Made by a program: the position numbers and the translations under genes
Shown: positions 9,868 to 20,065 of the stretch, piece after piece
Position numbering within the stretch: the stretch's first letter is position 1
Layout of the letters: every line of letters begins with the position of its first letter
Source of the DNA: Phycomyces blakesleeanus NRRL 1555(-)
Lineage: Eukaryota > Mucoromycota > Mucoromycetes > Mucorales > Phycomycetaceae
Length of the DNA stretch: 64,000 bases
Reading direction: 5' to 3'
Assembly: GCF_001638985.1 (NCBI RefSeq)
Contig: NW_017265158.1
Span: 186,001 to 250,000, forward strand
The notes under the pieces: generated by a model
The model's input: only the letters and a program-made list of their open reading frames with translations
Database searches by the model: none
Told to the model about the DNA's origin: nothing

Positions 9868-11198
9868 ATGACTAATACAAGACATGAACGCGCAATTGCC
9901 CTTCGTCCTGTTGAGATTACCAATCAGCAGCTTTTGGAAATACTTTCTACTGTGAGAGTGGATATGTCTACTGTAAAAGGACAGATCAGCAATGTTGAGC
10001 AAACTCTGACCAACATGAATGGCAGAATTTGCGTTCTTGCCACCACCAGCACCAACACCATCAGTGCCATAGATAGTTTGGCCAGAGCTCCCCTTGCTGC
10101 ACCTATTGTCATCTCCAACCATGAGCCTACCCGTGAAGAATCTAATGCAGTTTATGTGAGTAACATATTATAAAATATTTTATCAATTCATTTTCTCATG
10201 ATTTATTTATCAGGCACATATTCACAACCTTATGTGAAAACCCAAGCTTAGCTTGAGAACGCCAGAAAATATCCTGGCCAACAACCTCAAGCCCAGATGG
10301 GATACAAATGTTGCATTCAACAAATCTCCCAACAGGGAGATAGCCAAGAGACTTCTTTCTAACCTTGAGCACATGTTTGGTTCCTCTAGTATGAGACAGA
10401 GTGACCTCCGAAAGAGGTTGCACACCAACTTCACTAGTAGAACCCGTCATGAGAGAATGTCTGATGATGAGATAGTGGAAACAAACGCTCTTACACAAAG
10501 AGCAGCCCGTGCAGATGATGTGAGTATTATGCTAATATATATAGTTTATAGTTGAAAATTAAAAATAAAAATAACAAATTAACAAAACTTATTACTAGAA
10601 TGAGTGTTGCCGTGTACTGGCCTACAAAGACAATAAGGAGGCAATTGATCTTGTAATGCTCAGAGACTGTGCCAACACTCTCCAAAAAGCAGTAATGTCA
10701 GATGGAGAGTCTGCCGATGAAATGGACGAGGATGGCATAAAACATGTCATTCATATTGTACAACCAGGCTGGAGAAGCGATGAGGTAGATTAATTTGGAG
10801 TAATACGTTTGTATTGGTGTATTATTATATTGAGTGAATTATTAACGAATGTATTTCAGTGCAACCGTTTCATTGCACTTGTTGACACTTATGCTGTCCA
10901 GGCCATGGGGTCAAGTGCTAATCAAAGGATCCATAGGATCACTACTAGTGTGTCCAACTCAGCAGTCCCGGATAACATTAGCCCCAATTTTCCTCGGTGG
11001 GCTCTTAGAGATGGGCTCAAAATAAAAAAAATGTTTCTCTCTTTTTATCTACGATTACTTTTTACATACACAATACTATCAATATATATAGGGAATTTGT
11101 TCTGTTTTTTTTGTATAAGAAAAGGAAATTCAAGTGGGGGTTTTTTTTATTTTAAGCATAAAGCTTTTTTGGCAAAGCAATTACTAACATCTTACTAA
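9868..11198 (+). CDS. CACTA-1 partner gene: coiled-coil / MSDGESD protein
   Basis: Four exons, all phase 0: 9868-10155, 10247-10519, 10599-10784 and 10860-11198 (exon 2 acceptor chosen to keep the frame open). Exon 1 (ATG, MTNTRHERAIA) gives a heptad-like helix around residues 15-70, likely a coiled coil. Exon 2 is basic (KSPNREIAKRL, RQSDLRKRL). Exon 3 ends with MSDGESADEMD and PGWRSDE, conserved in every intact copy. Exon 4 ends FPRWALRDGL; the CACTA-2 copy stops right there (TAA), whereas here the codon is AAA at about 11020, so the frame runs on and overlaps the transposase 3' end by 47 bp. Role unknown; a DNA-binding partner like plant TnpA is the natural guess. Confidence 0.65.
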
Positions 11199-14100
11199 CA
11201 TTTCTACTTGTAGTAATCCTGGCTGTAGCAATCTCTAAAAAGATGTGGTGCACAGGTACAATGCAATGGCAACTATTGGGGGAGAAGGTGGGGAGACAAA
11301 ACTCAAGACTGTCATCCTCACGCGATCTATCAGAGGAAGTATTAAACCACTTGATATATGCGAATACATGTTGATGATCATGAACCATGCGAGTCAGGTG
11401 GAGATTGCTGTTAGAAGGGTGTGTAAAGGAGTGTGTGAAGAGATATTGTATTTGTCCAGCATAGGCTAGGGTATTTCTACCGTCACTACCAACAAACATT
11501 ACATGGACAAGAGAACCACAACTAGCTGAACCGTTTTTACCACGGTACTGTTGACCAAGTAAGTCAATGAACTTCAACTTTATGATTTCATTGTCAACAA
11601 AGGAGTTGGTGAGCGTGGCATATTGGTAACTGACAAGGTCAGGAAGATCATAGGATGTTTTGTAGTGCTGAAGCAGATGGGCATAGTCGGTCTCATCCAT
11701 CAGTGATGATTTTTTTAGCTGAAGAGGAAAAGTGGAAAGAGAGAGAGGTTCATTACCCTTTGGAGGAAGATGTGGGTTGGACAATGCTAGTAAGAATGAT
11801 TGCAATCGGAATAAATGGGAGGAGAGGGTAATGACTGTGGTAGTAGGTGTGAATTTCAAAGAAAGCTTTGAGAGAATGTTGAAAAAGGGGACGTGGCTAG
11901 AACTTTTCAGAACAGCATTGGCATAGTCACCCTTGAATGCGTTTTGAACAAAACTTCTCATATATGTTGCCTCAAAACTATCTTTTCCATTTGTCTTGAT
12001 ATGCTTCAACAGGTCATTGTATCTCTCAAACCCAAAGAGCCAGTAACCGTACACGGTTCCAAAATTATGAATGGTATTGCGAAGATGGAGATGCAGGTGC
12101 ATGTTGCAGGTGAGAATGGTGGGATTGTAGAGTTTGGTAGCCTTTTTGCAAAACATTTCCAGATAGTCATGGGCGCTGTTCACTTCATCAAATGTGATTC
12201 TTGGCTTGATAAGATAGCGGCATGCACAGACAAAATTCATCCAGTTGTACATTTCGAATGGTAGAACACCATGCAGGAGAACAGGAGAATACACCAGTAT
12301 CCAGGATTTCCAGTCGTTGGCTTTCATGTAAGGAAAGCCTTTTCCAATCTTTGATGTCAGCTTTGTATAATCCCTCAGAAGGACCATTGTCTCTGCAATT
12401 TTTTCCATGACAGCAAACTCTTCGGCTCCAATCGTTTTCTTATCAACCCACCGGTCCATCATTCTCTTTGGCGTCCCCAGAAATAAATTATGCATGGGAT
12501 CAATGATCGTTCCACGTACTAGATCAAAGTATCCAAGGTGTTGCAACTGCGACCATCGAACACCATATTCGACCTCCAGCTGGTGCCTCTCTGAGAGTGT
12601 ACTCGCACTCTTCCACTCCTCAGCATGCAACCTGTTCTCTACACCGCTACGAATATTCCAAAGTGAATAATCGAATCCACTGAAGTCCACCTGATTTGTG
12701 TTGGGCAATCTGGGGAACTGGGTTGTACACTTGTAGCACACACATGTACTATTGTGGGCTGTAAATCCACTTGTTTTCCTGGCAGCAGGGATGTCACACG
12801 CAACCATCAGCAAGGCAGCATGGACATTAGCACCAGAAGGGCACTCATAGGTCGGGACTCACATTCCAACATACAACTGTTTCATCTCGTCTACCATGGG
12901 CTTGAGATAGTTATTTATCTCCTTGCATCTTGGCTCCTTGGGACCAGGCATCAAACCAACTAGAATTGTGTTCTCAGGCTTGAACCATACCTCTTGAGAC
13001 AGATTATCTACAACCAAGTAGATTGCACCAGAAGAGTAACTAACTCCATTGAATGGCTGGAACCAGTCTATGTTGAGTGTCAACATCAATGAGTAAGGAC
13101 AAGCAACAAACAAGACACCACTTGCATCCTTCAGCTCTTTCCACATTGCTCCATCGTATACGTCGCACATAGTATCGACAATCTTAAGCTCCATGTTCCA
13201 GTGACAGATTTGCTCTTCAAAACCAGAACAAAGGAAAAGAACAGACAAAGCTTGCTTGAGAGACTGGTACAAGTATGCTCGCTTTGATACCAATGCATCT
13301 GAAGTTGACTCTTTCATCAACTTACAACCACAAGAAGAGCGTGCACCAACATTTGTGAAAACACAATGGGGAGGTACAGACATGTTTTCTTCATAGATGC
13401 AATGGCAGTTTGGACATAACACAAATCACTTGATGCCTTTGGTGATAGACGAAAAGCCAGTCATTTTATGTAGCCCAGCCAGACTTTTGGGAAGTTGGAA
13501 ATCTTGTCCATAAATTTTCAAGAGCTCGTTGATAAACTCAATCAAGACAACAGAACCCTTATTGACCACATAACAAGATGCAAAAAGTACTGTAAAAGTA
13601 GCAATAAATCTGTGCACTGGATTCTCGGGTATACCAGAAGCAGCAAAAGGGACTTTTTTTTTAAAAAAAAATTAACACACATTTTTTTTTTTAGTTTTTT
13701 TTTATGTATTTAAAACTGACCCTCATTGTTAAATTCTCCAACATAAATCTTGGCAGTGTCTTCTTCGCCATTGTCATCACTGTCATTGTCATCAGTTGTG
13801 TCAGACTCATCACCATTGTAGTCATTACCAACAAAGACGTCATTGTCAAACGTTGAGACGGTATCCAAAATAGGTGAGTTGGTCTGACCATCCATTGCTT
13901 CCACAGAATCAGATTGATACGTTGGGATTACTACAAATATGGAATATAATAGTTTATTATTAGTTTTTCTTCTGCTTTTCAAATAAAAAATGTCTTACTT
14001 TCAGTATCTACTTTCATGCTTCTCTTTTCAGCTATGTTTTTTAAAATAATAAAAAATAAAAATAAAAGCAATTATTACTCGGTAGACAGATAACTGCACT

Positions 14101-14261
14101 GAATAAATTATACAACTCTTGAATATCTCAGTACCTTCAAATCTAGCTCTTTTATTATGATGCTGAGCAGTACGTCTCGATACTTGGGAAACTCCTTGAT
14201 CACTATTATTGCATCTGGTGCAGTGGCAATCAGTGTTGTGCATTTGAATAGAAGGAAACAT
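11152..14261 (-). pseudogene. CACTA-1 transposase (Tnp2-like), two CGA-to-TGA stops
   Basis: Minus-strand exons 14261-14135, 14031-13999, 13930-13721 and 13652-11152, the same lengths as CACTA-2 apart from one missing codon (EMYNWMNF versus EMYNNWMNF). Exon 1 has the CHCTRC zinc-like motif. The large exon keeps NIDWFQPFNG, ACDIPAARK, CVCYKC, IDPMHNLFLGT and FGFERYN. It is broken by TGA at 13426-13428 and 12859-12861; at both sites CACTA-2 has CGA, so each is one C-to-T change at a CpG. Other differences from CACTA-2 are also often CG to TG (for example TTACGTGG to TTATGTGG). Ancestral role: cleavage and strand transfer at the CACTG ends. Confidence 0.88.
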
Positions 14262-14514
14262 AGTGTATGTATTTTGAATTATAAAATAAAAAAGGAAACA
14301 AGAGTGCTACAAATATTTCATTTGATACAGTTTTATAGTAAACCAAAACGTATTTTTTATTTTTTTATTTTATTTTTATTTAAGCCAACAGAATACATCA
14401 AAACTACACCCCCAACTTGATAAAAAAAAACTGCTGAGATGAAAAAAAATCCTGACATATCCACTATGATTCGACTACCTGGACAATATGTTAATAGTCC
14501 TTATTTTTCCAGTG

Positions 14515-14976
14515 TATATCTCTTTTATCTGATCTAATGCCATATACTCTGGAGCTAGTGGTCTGGCAAGTGGCCTTGCTAGTAGTAAAAGTGGGAGTGG
14601 TAGTGGCAGTAGTAGTAACAAGTCTGTTATTATTTATTATATTGTGTTAATAATAAAAAGAAAGAAAAGGAAATTTTATAATACAGGTATTTTACACTAA
14701 TACATTTTTAATGGGTAAATATTAGAGATAGTTTAGCAAAAAAATATTCAAATCTCATTGGTTGCAAATTTAAAAAAACACACTTCTTAGCAAGCAAAAT
14801 TTGAAAAATAAGAGACTCCTTTTTTCAAATTATTTGTGTCTTGTTACACTCAATTTTGGGTTCAAATTTGAAAAAATAAGCTCAATTCTCTTATAAGGAA
14901 TCTTATTTGATTTTTTCAAAATGCATAAAAGTTACTAATAACCAATGAGGAAACCAAAGCTAACAAACAACCTTCC
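14515..14976. other. Unassigned 462 bp between CACTA-1 and Ty3-D
   Basis: 14551-14622 has a Ser/Gly-codon-rich stretch (reading SGASGLASGLASS in one frame) that resembles the low-complexity Gag tail of Ty3-D but has no start and soon stops. The rest is AT-rich. The missing 230 bp of the Ty3-D 3' LTR would be expected here and is absent. Confidence 0.4.
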
Positions 14977-15595
14977 TAAAACCAAGGAGTCGATATTTTA
15001 TGTTGCAAAATGATATAAACCACTAGAAAAGAAAACAAGAAAAAGATACTGAATTGGATCAAAAGCTGATATTTTATTGAATGGAATTGTTTCTCTTTTA
15101 TTGATGAAGACATTTAAAGTTGATAATAGAAGCTCAAAAAAATAAAAATAGAAAAATAGAATAATGAGTAATCAATAAGGCAAGAATAAAATATATGAAT
15201 AAAAGATATGATAAAAATATAATGATAAAAGTACTGATGCTGCACAGAGATGTCAGCAAGATGAATTGTGTAAATTATAAAAGAGGAATGTTACTAGCAT
15301 GGGTGCCATGATTTCAAAGAAATATAATGTAGACAAATATGTTAACAAGAACAATAGAAAAAATACTATGTATAGAAAGAACAGGGAATGGAAGCAAGAT
15401 CTTCCTGTGCTTAGAAAATCTTCTCTTACCACTAAGGGCACAGCACCACATCAACAAACTGTTGATGTCAGCCTCTCATAACCAGAACAACACGTCACAA
15501 CAAACCACTAGACAAACCTACCAAGCAGACTGACCTTCTGGTACCAGACACCACAACATGGCCAAAAGCCGGGCCTGCCCACAACACACGTGACA
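14977..15595 (-). repeat. LTR-D, 3' LTR of Ty3-D (3'-truncated)
   Basis: Matches 22371-22992 of the 5' LTR over its length; its 5' end is TGTCACGTGTGTTGTG on the minus strand. The last 230 bp present in the 5' LTR (22141-22370) are missing and replaced by unrelated sequence. The element's purine-rich PPT lies directly upstream (15596-15610). Confidence 0.85.
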
Positions 15596-15700
15596 AATCC
15601 TTCCCGTCTAGGCTGAGGCCATGGGAGTGGAAGTAACACGACTCAACTATGCCTGGAATTGTTGTTATGCTCTCTTGACTTGAACCTCTGGAATCATAGC

Positions 15701-16619
15701 TCAATGCTGAATGAACAGAACCAGAGAATCACCATTCACCGCGCCTTGTAGCCTCAAGTAGTTTGGACCCGCCAGCAAGTAAGTATCATTCTTGTTTACC
15801 TGCATTACTACCATAGGTCCCAACCAACGGTCTTGCAGCTTGGTCACTGGCTTGTTGTCCCTCATGAGCACCTGCTCACCAACCACGAACCTCTTGCACA
15901 TGCCCACATGCATGTCGTACCTTTGTTTGTCTTGTAGTTGTCTGTCCTTGGTTTTCTGTCTTGCTGCCTCGCATAAACCATTGGTTAACTATTGGATGAC
16001 CTTCTGTTATATTTTTAGAAAAAGAAAAAAAAACAAAGTGCAGACGAGAAGTATGGTGAGACTTTTTTTATTGATGAAAAAAGAGATCCCCTTCTATTGC
16101 TATTTGCTATGTGAGTTTATATAGACATTGCATGTGTATTTAGGATAATGATATGAGTATATCATGTGATGTCTGTTTTCTTATATCATAGATAATATAT
16201 TGTTAAGTTATTACCCATGCTCTTGTTTGAGTGATTAGTGATGTTGACTAAGATATGTGACCTTGTTATCCATATATTCTTTATTTAACAATAGTGTGAG
16301 AAATAATGTATAATTGATACTGGTCGCTTATTCAATATGTCTTTGTCTTATTGTCTGTGCGCTCTATTTGAATCTACAATTATGTTGGATACAACACCTT
16401 CACTCTATCTGCAATCTCGTCCAGGGCTTCACCTTCTACAAAATCTGTTCTTCGAGCTGGCCAAATGGCAGAAGTGCGGATACTGTACCCAAGCAGAAGT
16501 GTAGAGGGACTATGACCAGTGGAATCATTCACCATGACTTGGAGAATTAGCAGTGCAGAGTTGACGAATTCGTCCCAACGATCTTGTGCATTGGTATCCC
16601 AAGTTATCTTGGCTAAGGT
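15701..16619 (-). pseudogene. Ty3-D integrase C-terminal part, split by LTR-G1
   Basis: Continues the integrase frame after a TAA at 16620-16622. Residues resemble the IN C-terminal domain (RFVVGEQVLMRD ... KLQDRWLGPMVV). LTR-G1 and its TSD (16005-16401) interrupt the frame, which resumes afterwards. It lacks a chromodomain, unlike the pol at 2278-4305, so the two elements belong to different Ty3 lineages. Confidence 0.72.
16005..16396 (-). repeat. LTR-G1, solo LTR in Ty3-D pol, TSD CCTTC
   Basis: 392 bp. On its strand it runs TGTTGTATCCAACATAATTG to TAAAAATATAACA. Direct repeats CCTTC at 16000-16004 and 16397-16401 mark a clean insertion. Same family as the LTR upstream of the gag at 36008 and as LTR-G2. 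Confidence 0.95.
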
Positions 16620-17302
16620 TTACACCAGAGTTTGATTCAGTCGTTCACATGTACCATTAGTTTGTGGTTGATACGCAGTAGTGGTGAGATGACGGCAACC
16701 AAGAGAAGACAAAAACTCGCGGACAAAACCAGAAGTGAAATTACTACCCCTATCAGTAAGGATGTATTTTGGAACCTCATAGTTGACGACTATTTGATTG
16801 TACATAAAAGTGGCGGTGGTCTCTGCAGTGATGTCTTGAACAGGTATGGCAATTGGCCACCTGGTAAGATAGTCAATGGCAACCAGAAGATAATGGAAAC
16901 CATTTAAAGAAGTCTTGATGGGTCCCACAGCATCGCACCCTACCATGTAGAATGGGTGTACCAGTGTTGTGATGGGTCTTGCAGGTTCATACCTTCTTCT
17001 GATCTTTCTTACTTAGACTTGACATGTGATGCATTCTTGAACTACCTTGCAGTCTAACTCAAATAAACGTGGACTAGTGTACTGCAACTGGACTTGCCTC
17101 CACATATGATTGACGCCTTGGTGTCCCTCGCAATGAACCTTACTGACCACCTTCTCTGCAATACCCTCATGCAACAGTTCTTGACCATAGGGTACTTCAG
17201 AATCCCTGCGAAAGAGCTTGCCTTTAAAGGCTGTGTACTTCTTGGCCTGTCAACAAACCTTGCGCTTGATATCAGAAGTGGAGTCAGAGGGATATTGGCC
17301 AT
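16620..17302 (-). pseudogene. Ty3-D integrase: HHCC finger and DDE core
   Basis: The zinc finger is read from about 17170 (KVHCEGHQG ... CITCQV), then an in-frame TAA, then the core with acidic residues in GCDAVGP, LTDRGSNF and QTNGTCERLNQ. It ends at TAA 16620-16622 where LVQTLAK would be expected, i.e. CAA to TAA. It would have inserted the cDNA into the chromosome. Confidence 0.8.
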
Positions 17303-17881
17303 TGCGGGTAAGAAAATAAAATATTAATAAATAGAGTGGATAATCCATTTGAAAAGAAAAATAAAATAAAATAAAAGATTTTAAAGTCAATGCTATGAGA
17401 ATTTGATTTTGAAAGATAATATATTTGGGTTACTAAGATACTTCAGAAGGGAGATTTAAGATATTTGGTGTAGAGAATACTAGTGAAGTAATAATCACGA
17501 TCAGAGAATTTGGGTACAATATTCGCATGTTTCTTGTTTAATAAAAAATAAAAAGGGAATTTGTAAAATTAAAATTTAAACTAATACTAAAAAATACTGT
17601 TTGCTAATTAATTTAATTTAAAATAAAAAAGTACTAAGAGAAAAAGAAAAGGTTGACATAGTTTCTAATAAGAAATTTTATTAGTATATGGTGGGAAAGT
17701 AAAAATAAAAAGGGTTGCTGCAGAAGATAAAGAAAATAAAAGAAGTGTCAAAAAGAAAAAGAATCCAAAAGAAAAGTCAAGAAAATAACCGGCCAGTACA
17801 TAATGTTGAGGACTTGTACTGATTTCACAGAGGGAGAAGACGAGAAAGAGCATCTGCCAGATTGTCACGGCCAGGTTGGTG
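17303..17881 (-). pseudogene. Ty3-D RNase H end and degraded linker
   Basis: Just after the TAA at 17882 the frame continues as HQPGRDNLADAL, the usual RNase H end, then dissolves into AT-rich sequence with poly-purine runs (17330-17800) before the integrase finger. No recognisable insertion boundaries, so I read it as decay or an old replacement. Confidence 0.55.
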
Positions 17882-20062
17882 TTAGATAACAAAGTCATAC
17901 TCCATGAGAGCGGCAGCCCATCTTGACAATTTTGGAGAGGGATTTGGATTCTTGATAATATAAACAAGTGCGGCATGATCAGTGTGCAAAATAAACCAGC
18001 GTCCAGCAAGGTAATGGTGGTACCTTATGACGCCCCAAATGAGTGCTAAGGCTTCCAGATGGGTGGCAGCATAGTTCCTTTCTGGTCCCCTTAGTCTTCT
18101 TGACCCGTATGCAATAACGGTTTCCTCCTCCAGACAATCACCTGGAGCTTGTGATAAAACCGCACCCAGACCACAAGTTGATGTATCTGTTATCAAAATT
18201 TGAATTTGCTGACGGTCTGGAAAAGCCAAAATTGGTGGGTTCACCAATGCAGAACAAAGAGCTCGGAATGCCTTTTCCTGCTCTGGACCCCAGACGAAGG
18301 ACACATCCTTCTTAAGCATCTTGACCAATGGTTGAGCCACCTTAGCATAGTTGAGAACAAACTGTTGATAGTAACCTGCCATACCTAAAAAGGTATGGAC
18401 TTCTTTGACGTTGCAAGGGACAGTCAGAGTCAGAAGCTTGTCAACGTTGCGAGAACAAGGAGAGAGACCAGAACCAGAGACAACATGGTCGAGATACTCA
18501 ACTGACGACTGGGCAAAGAAACACTTGCTACGCTTCAGCTTGATGTTTGACTTCTTGCATGCATTAAAAACCAGGGCCAGATGAGTCTCATGTTCCTTGA
18601 GTGTCTTGAAAAAAATAATAACATCATTAATAAAGACATAGGCGAACTTGCCCAAGAAGTTCCCCAAGATTTTAGACATTGTTCGTTGGAAGGTAGATGG
18701 AGCAGAAGTTAGACCGAAGGGCATAACAGTGAACTCAAAAGTTTCTTGCTGGGTCACAAAACCAGTGCACTTGATGGACTTCTCAGAAACAGAAACCTGC
18801 CAGTACCCACTTGCTGCGTCCAGAGTAGAGAAGAAAACCAAGCCACCCAGAGAGTCCAAAAGATTATTGATGTGTGGGAGAGGAAAAGCATCCTTGATAG
18901 TTACTTGATTTAGCTTGCTGTAGTCTACCACCAGACGCAAAGACTTGTCACGCTTCTGAACAAAAAAGACTGGGGATGTCCACAGACCACAAGAAGGATG
19001 AATAAGCGCTAAGGCCAAGAGGTTGTCTAACTCCCACTTGAGAGACTCATCCTCCTCCCAGGTCAATCGATATGGTCTTGAATGGATAGGCTCCAACGAG
19101 AACACTGGAATCTCATGGTCTAATAAATTGACCTGACCCAAACCCAAATTCTCGACAAATGCATCCTGGTTGGCCTCAATGATGCTTGCAATACTGGGGG
19201 GAAAACTCTCTTCCGCAACCTCGGAAACCAACAGAACTTCCTCAACATAGTTGAGCAGGCATTCCTCACCTCGGGTATCTTTAAATGTGGGCCCTTCCCC
19301 CACAACAGACTCCTTGCAGACATTAACAGTATAGACATAAGAGTGGAGAGGAACTGGTGTGAAATCTTTGGTCTGACCCTGAAGCTCAACCGTACCAGAC
19401 CCGTGCTTGGTGGGGATGATGATGCTGGCATCACTCAAGCACAAGTGGATGCCGTACACCCGAAACCAGGTCATTCCCAACAGGCAGAGATCATGGTTGG
19501 TACCACCGTCCTTGATGCACATGGTGTCTGGCCTAAGCTTCCCAGCAACGCAAATAGGAACATTGACAGTAATGTCACAGGGAGCATGGGCTTGACCATC
19601 CAGATATGAGAGAGGAAGACGATCACCATTGGGCACCAGACCAAGATGAAGAGCTAAGGCCTTGCTAATGACCGAGATACTGGCACCAGAGTCGAAGATG
19701 GCAGGAATAACTTGTCCATTAATAGTAATTGGGGCTCTCAGAGGTTGGCTGGATGCAAAATCCTTGTAATTGTAGTTGTAGTTATAAACGGTGTCATCAC
19801 TGTCATACCCATCGAGCTCACTGTCCAAGTCCAGATTGGCTGCATCCGACTCCACAGTGTCAGAGTCCCAATCGTCCGAGTAAAACAAATCGCTGTCCAA
19901 CAAGTCCTCCTGATTGTAGACCATGTTCACCTCTGGAGCCACCACCTTCCTCTTCTGACCGGAGAGGAACTGCAGACCGTCCTTCACGTCTTTGGATGCA
20001 GACTTGTCAAGAAGGAGCCAGTCGGCCAGCAAGAGACCAGCGTCCCCATTCTTCAGTTTGTC
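17882..20062 (-). pseudogene. Ty3-D protease, reverse transcriptase and RNase H
   Basis: Open frame of about 720 codons. An aspartic protease site FDSGASISV (about residue 112) is followed by RT with VDYSKLNQVT, LDAASGYWQ and VMPFGLTSAPSTFQ. The catalytic box, normally Y-x-D-D, reads VFINDVIIF, so the first aspartate is Asn (a G-to-A change) and the enzyme should be inactive. The RNase H domain has ILITDTST, ATHLEALALIWG and HTDHAALVYI. The frame stops at TAA 17882-17884 in DFVI*HQPGRD, where Q (CAA) is expected, and an in-frame TGA at 20063-20065 separates it from the gag-side frame. Confidence 0.9.
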
Positions 20063-20065
20063 TCA

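Larger units (their letters stand above)
7335..14514 (-). mobile_element. CACTA-1: complete-length CACTA-type transposon
   Basis: The right terminus ends at 14514 with a sequence that reads CACTGGAAAAATAAGGAC on the minus strand; the left terminus at 7335 reads CACTGGAAAAAAATAGG. In element order it holds the transposase (minus), the convergent partner gene (plus) and the tiny-exon region (minus), plus a nested solo LTR-B1 at 8525-9057. It is a close inverted copy of CACTA-2. The flanking triplets (CAG left, TAT right) do not match, so no TSD supports the pairing of the two ends; the left end is less certain than the right. Confidence 0.78.

Noticed and set aside
9844..10122. Minus-strand ORFs over the partner gene
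   Set aside because: Shadows of exon 1; the plus strand has the conserved exon structure.
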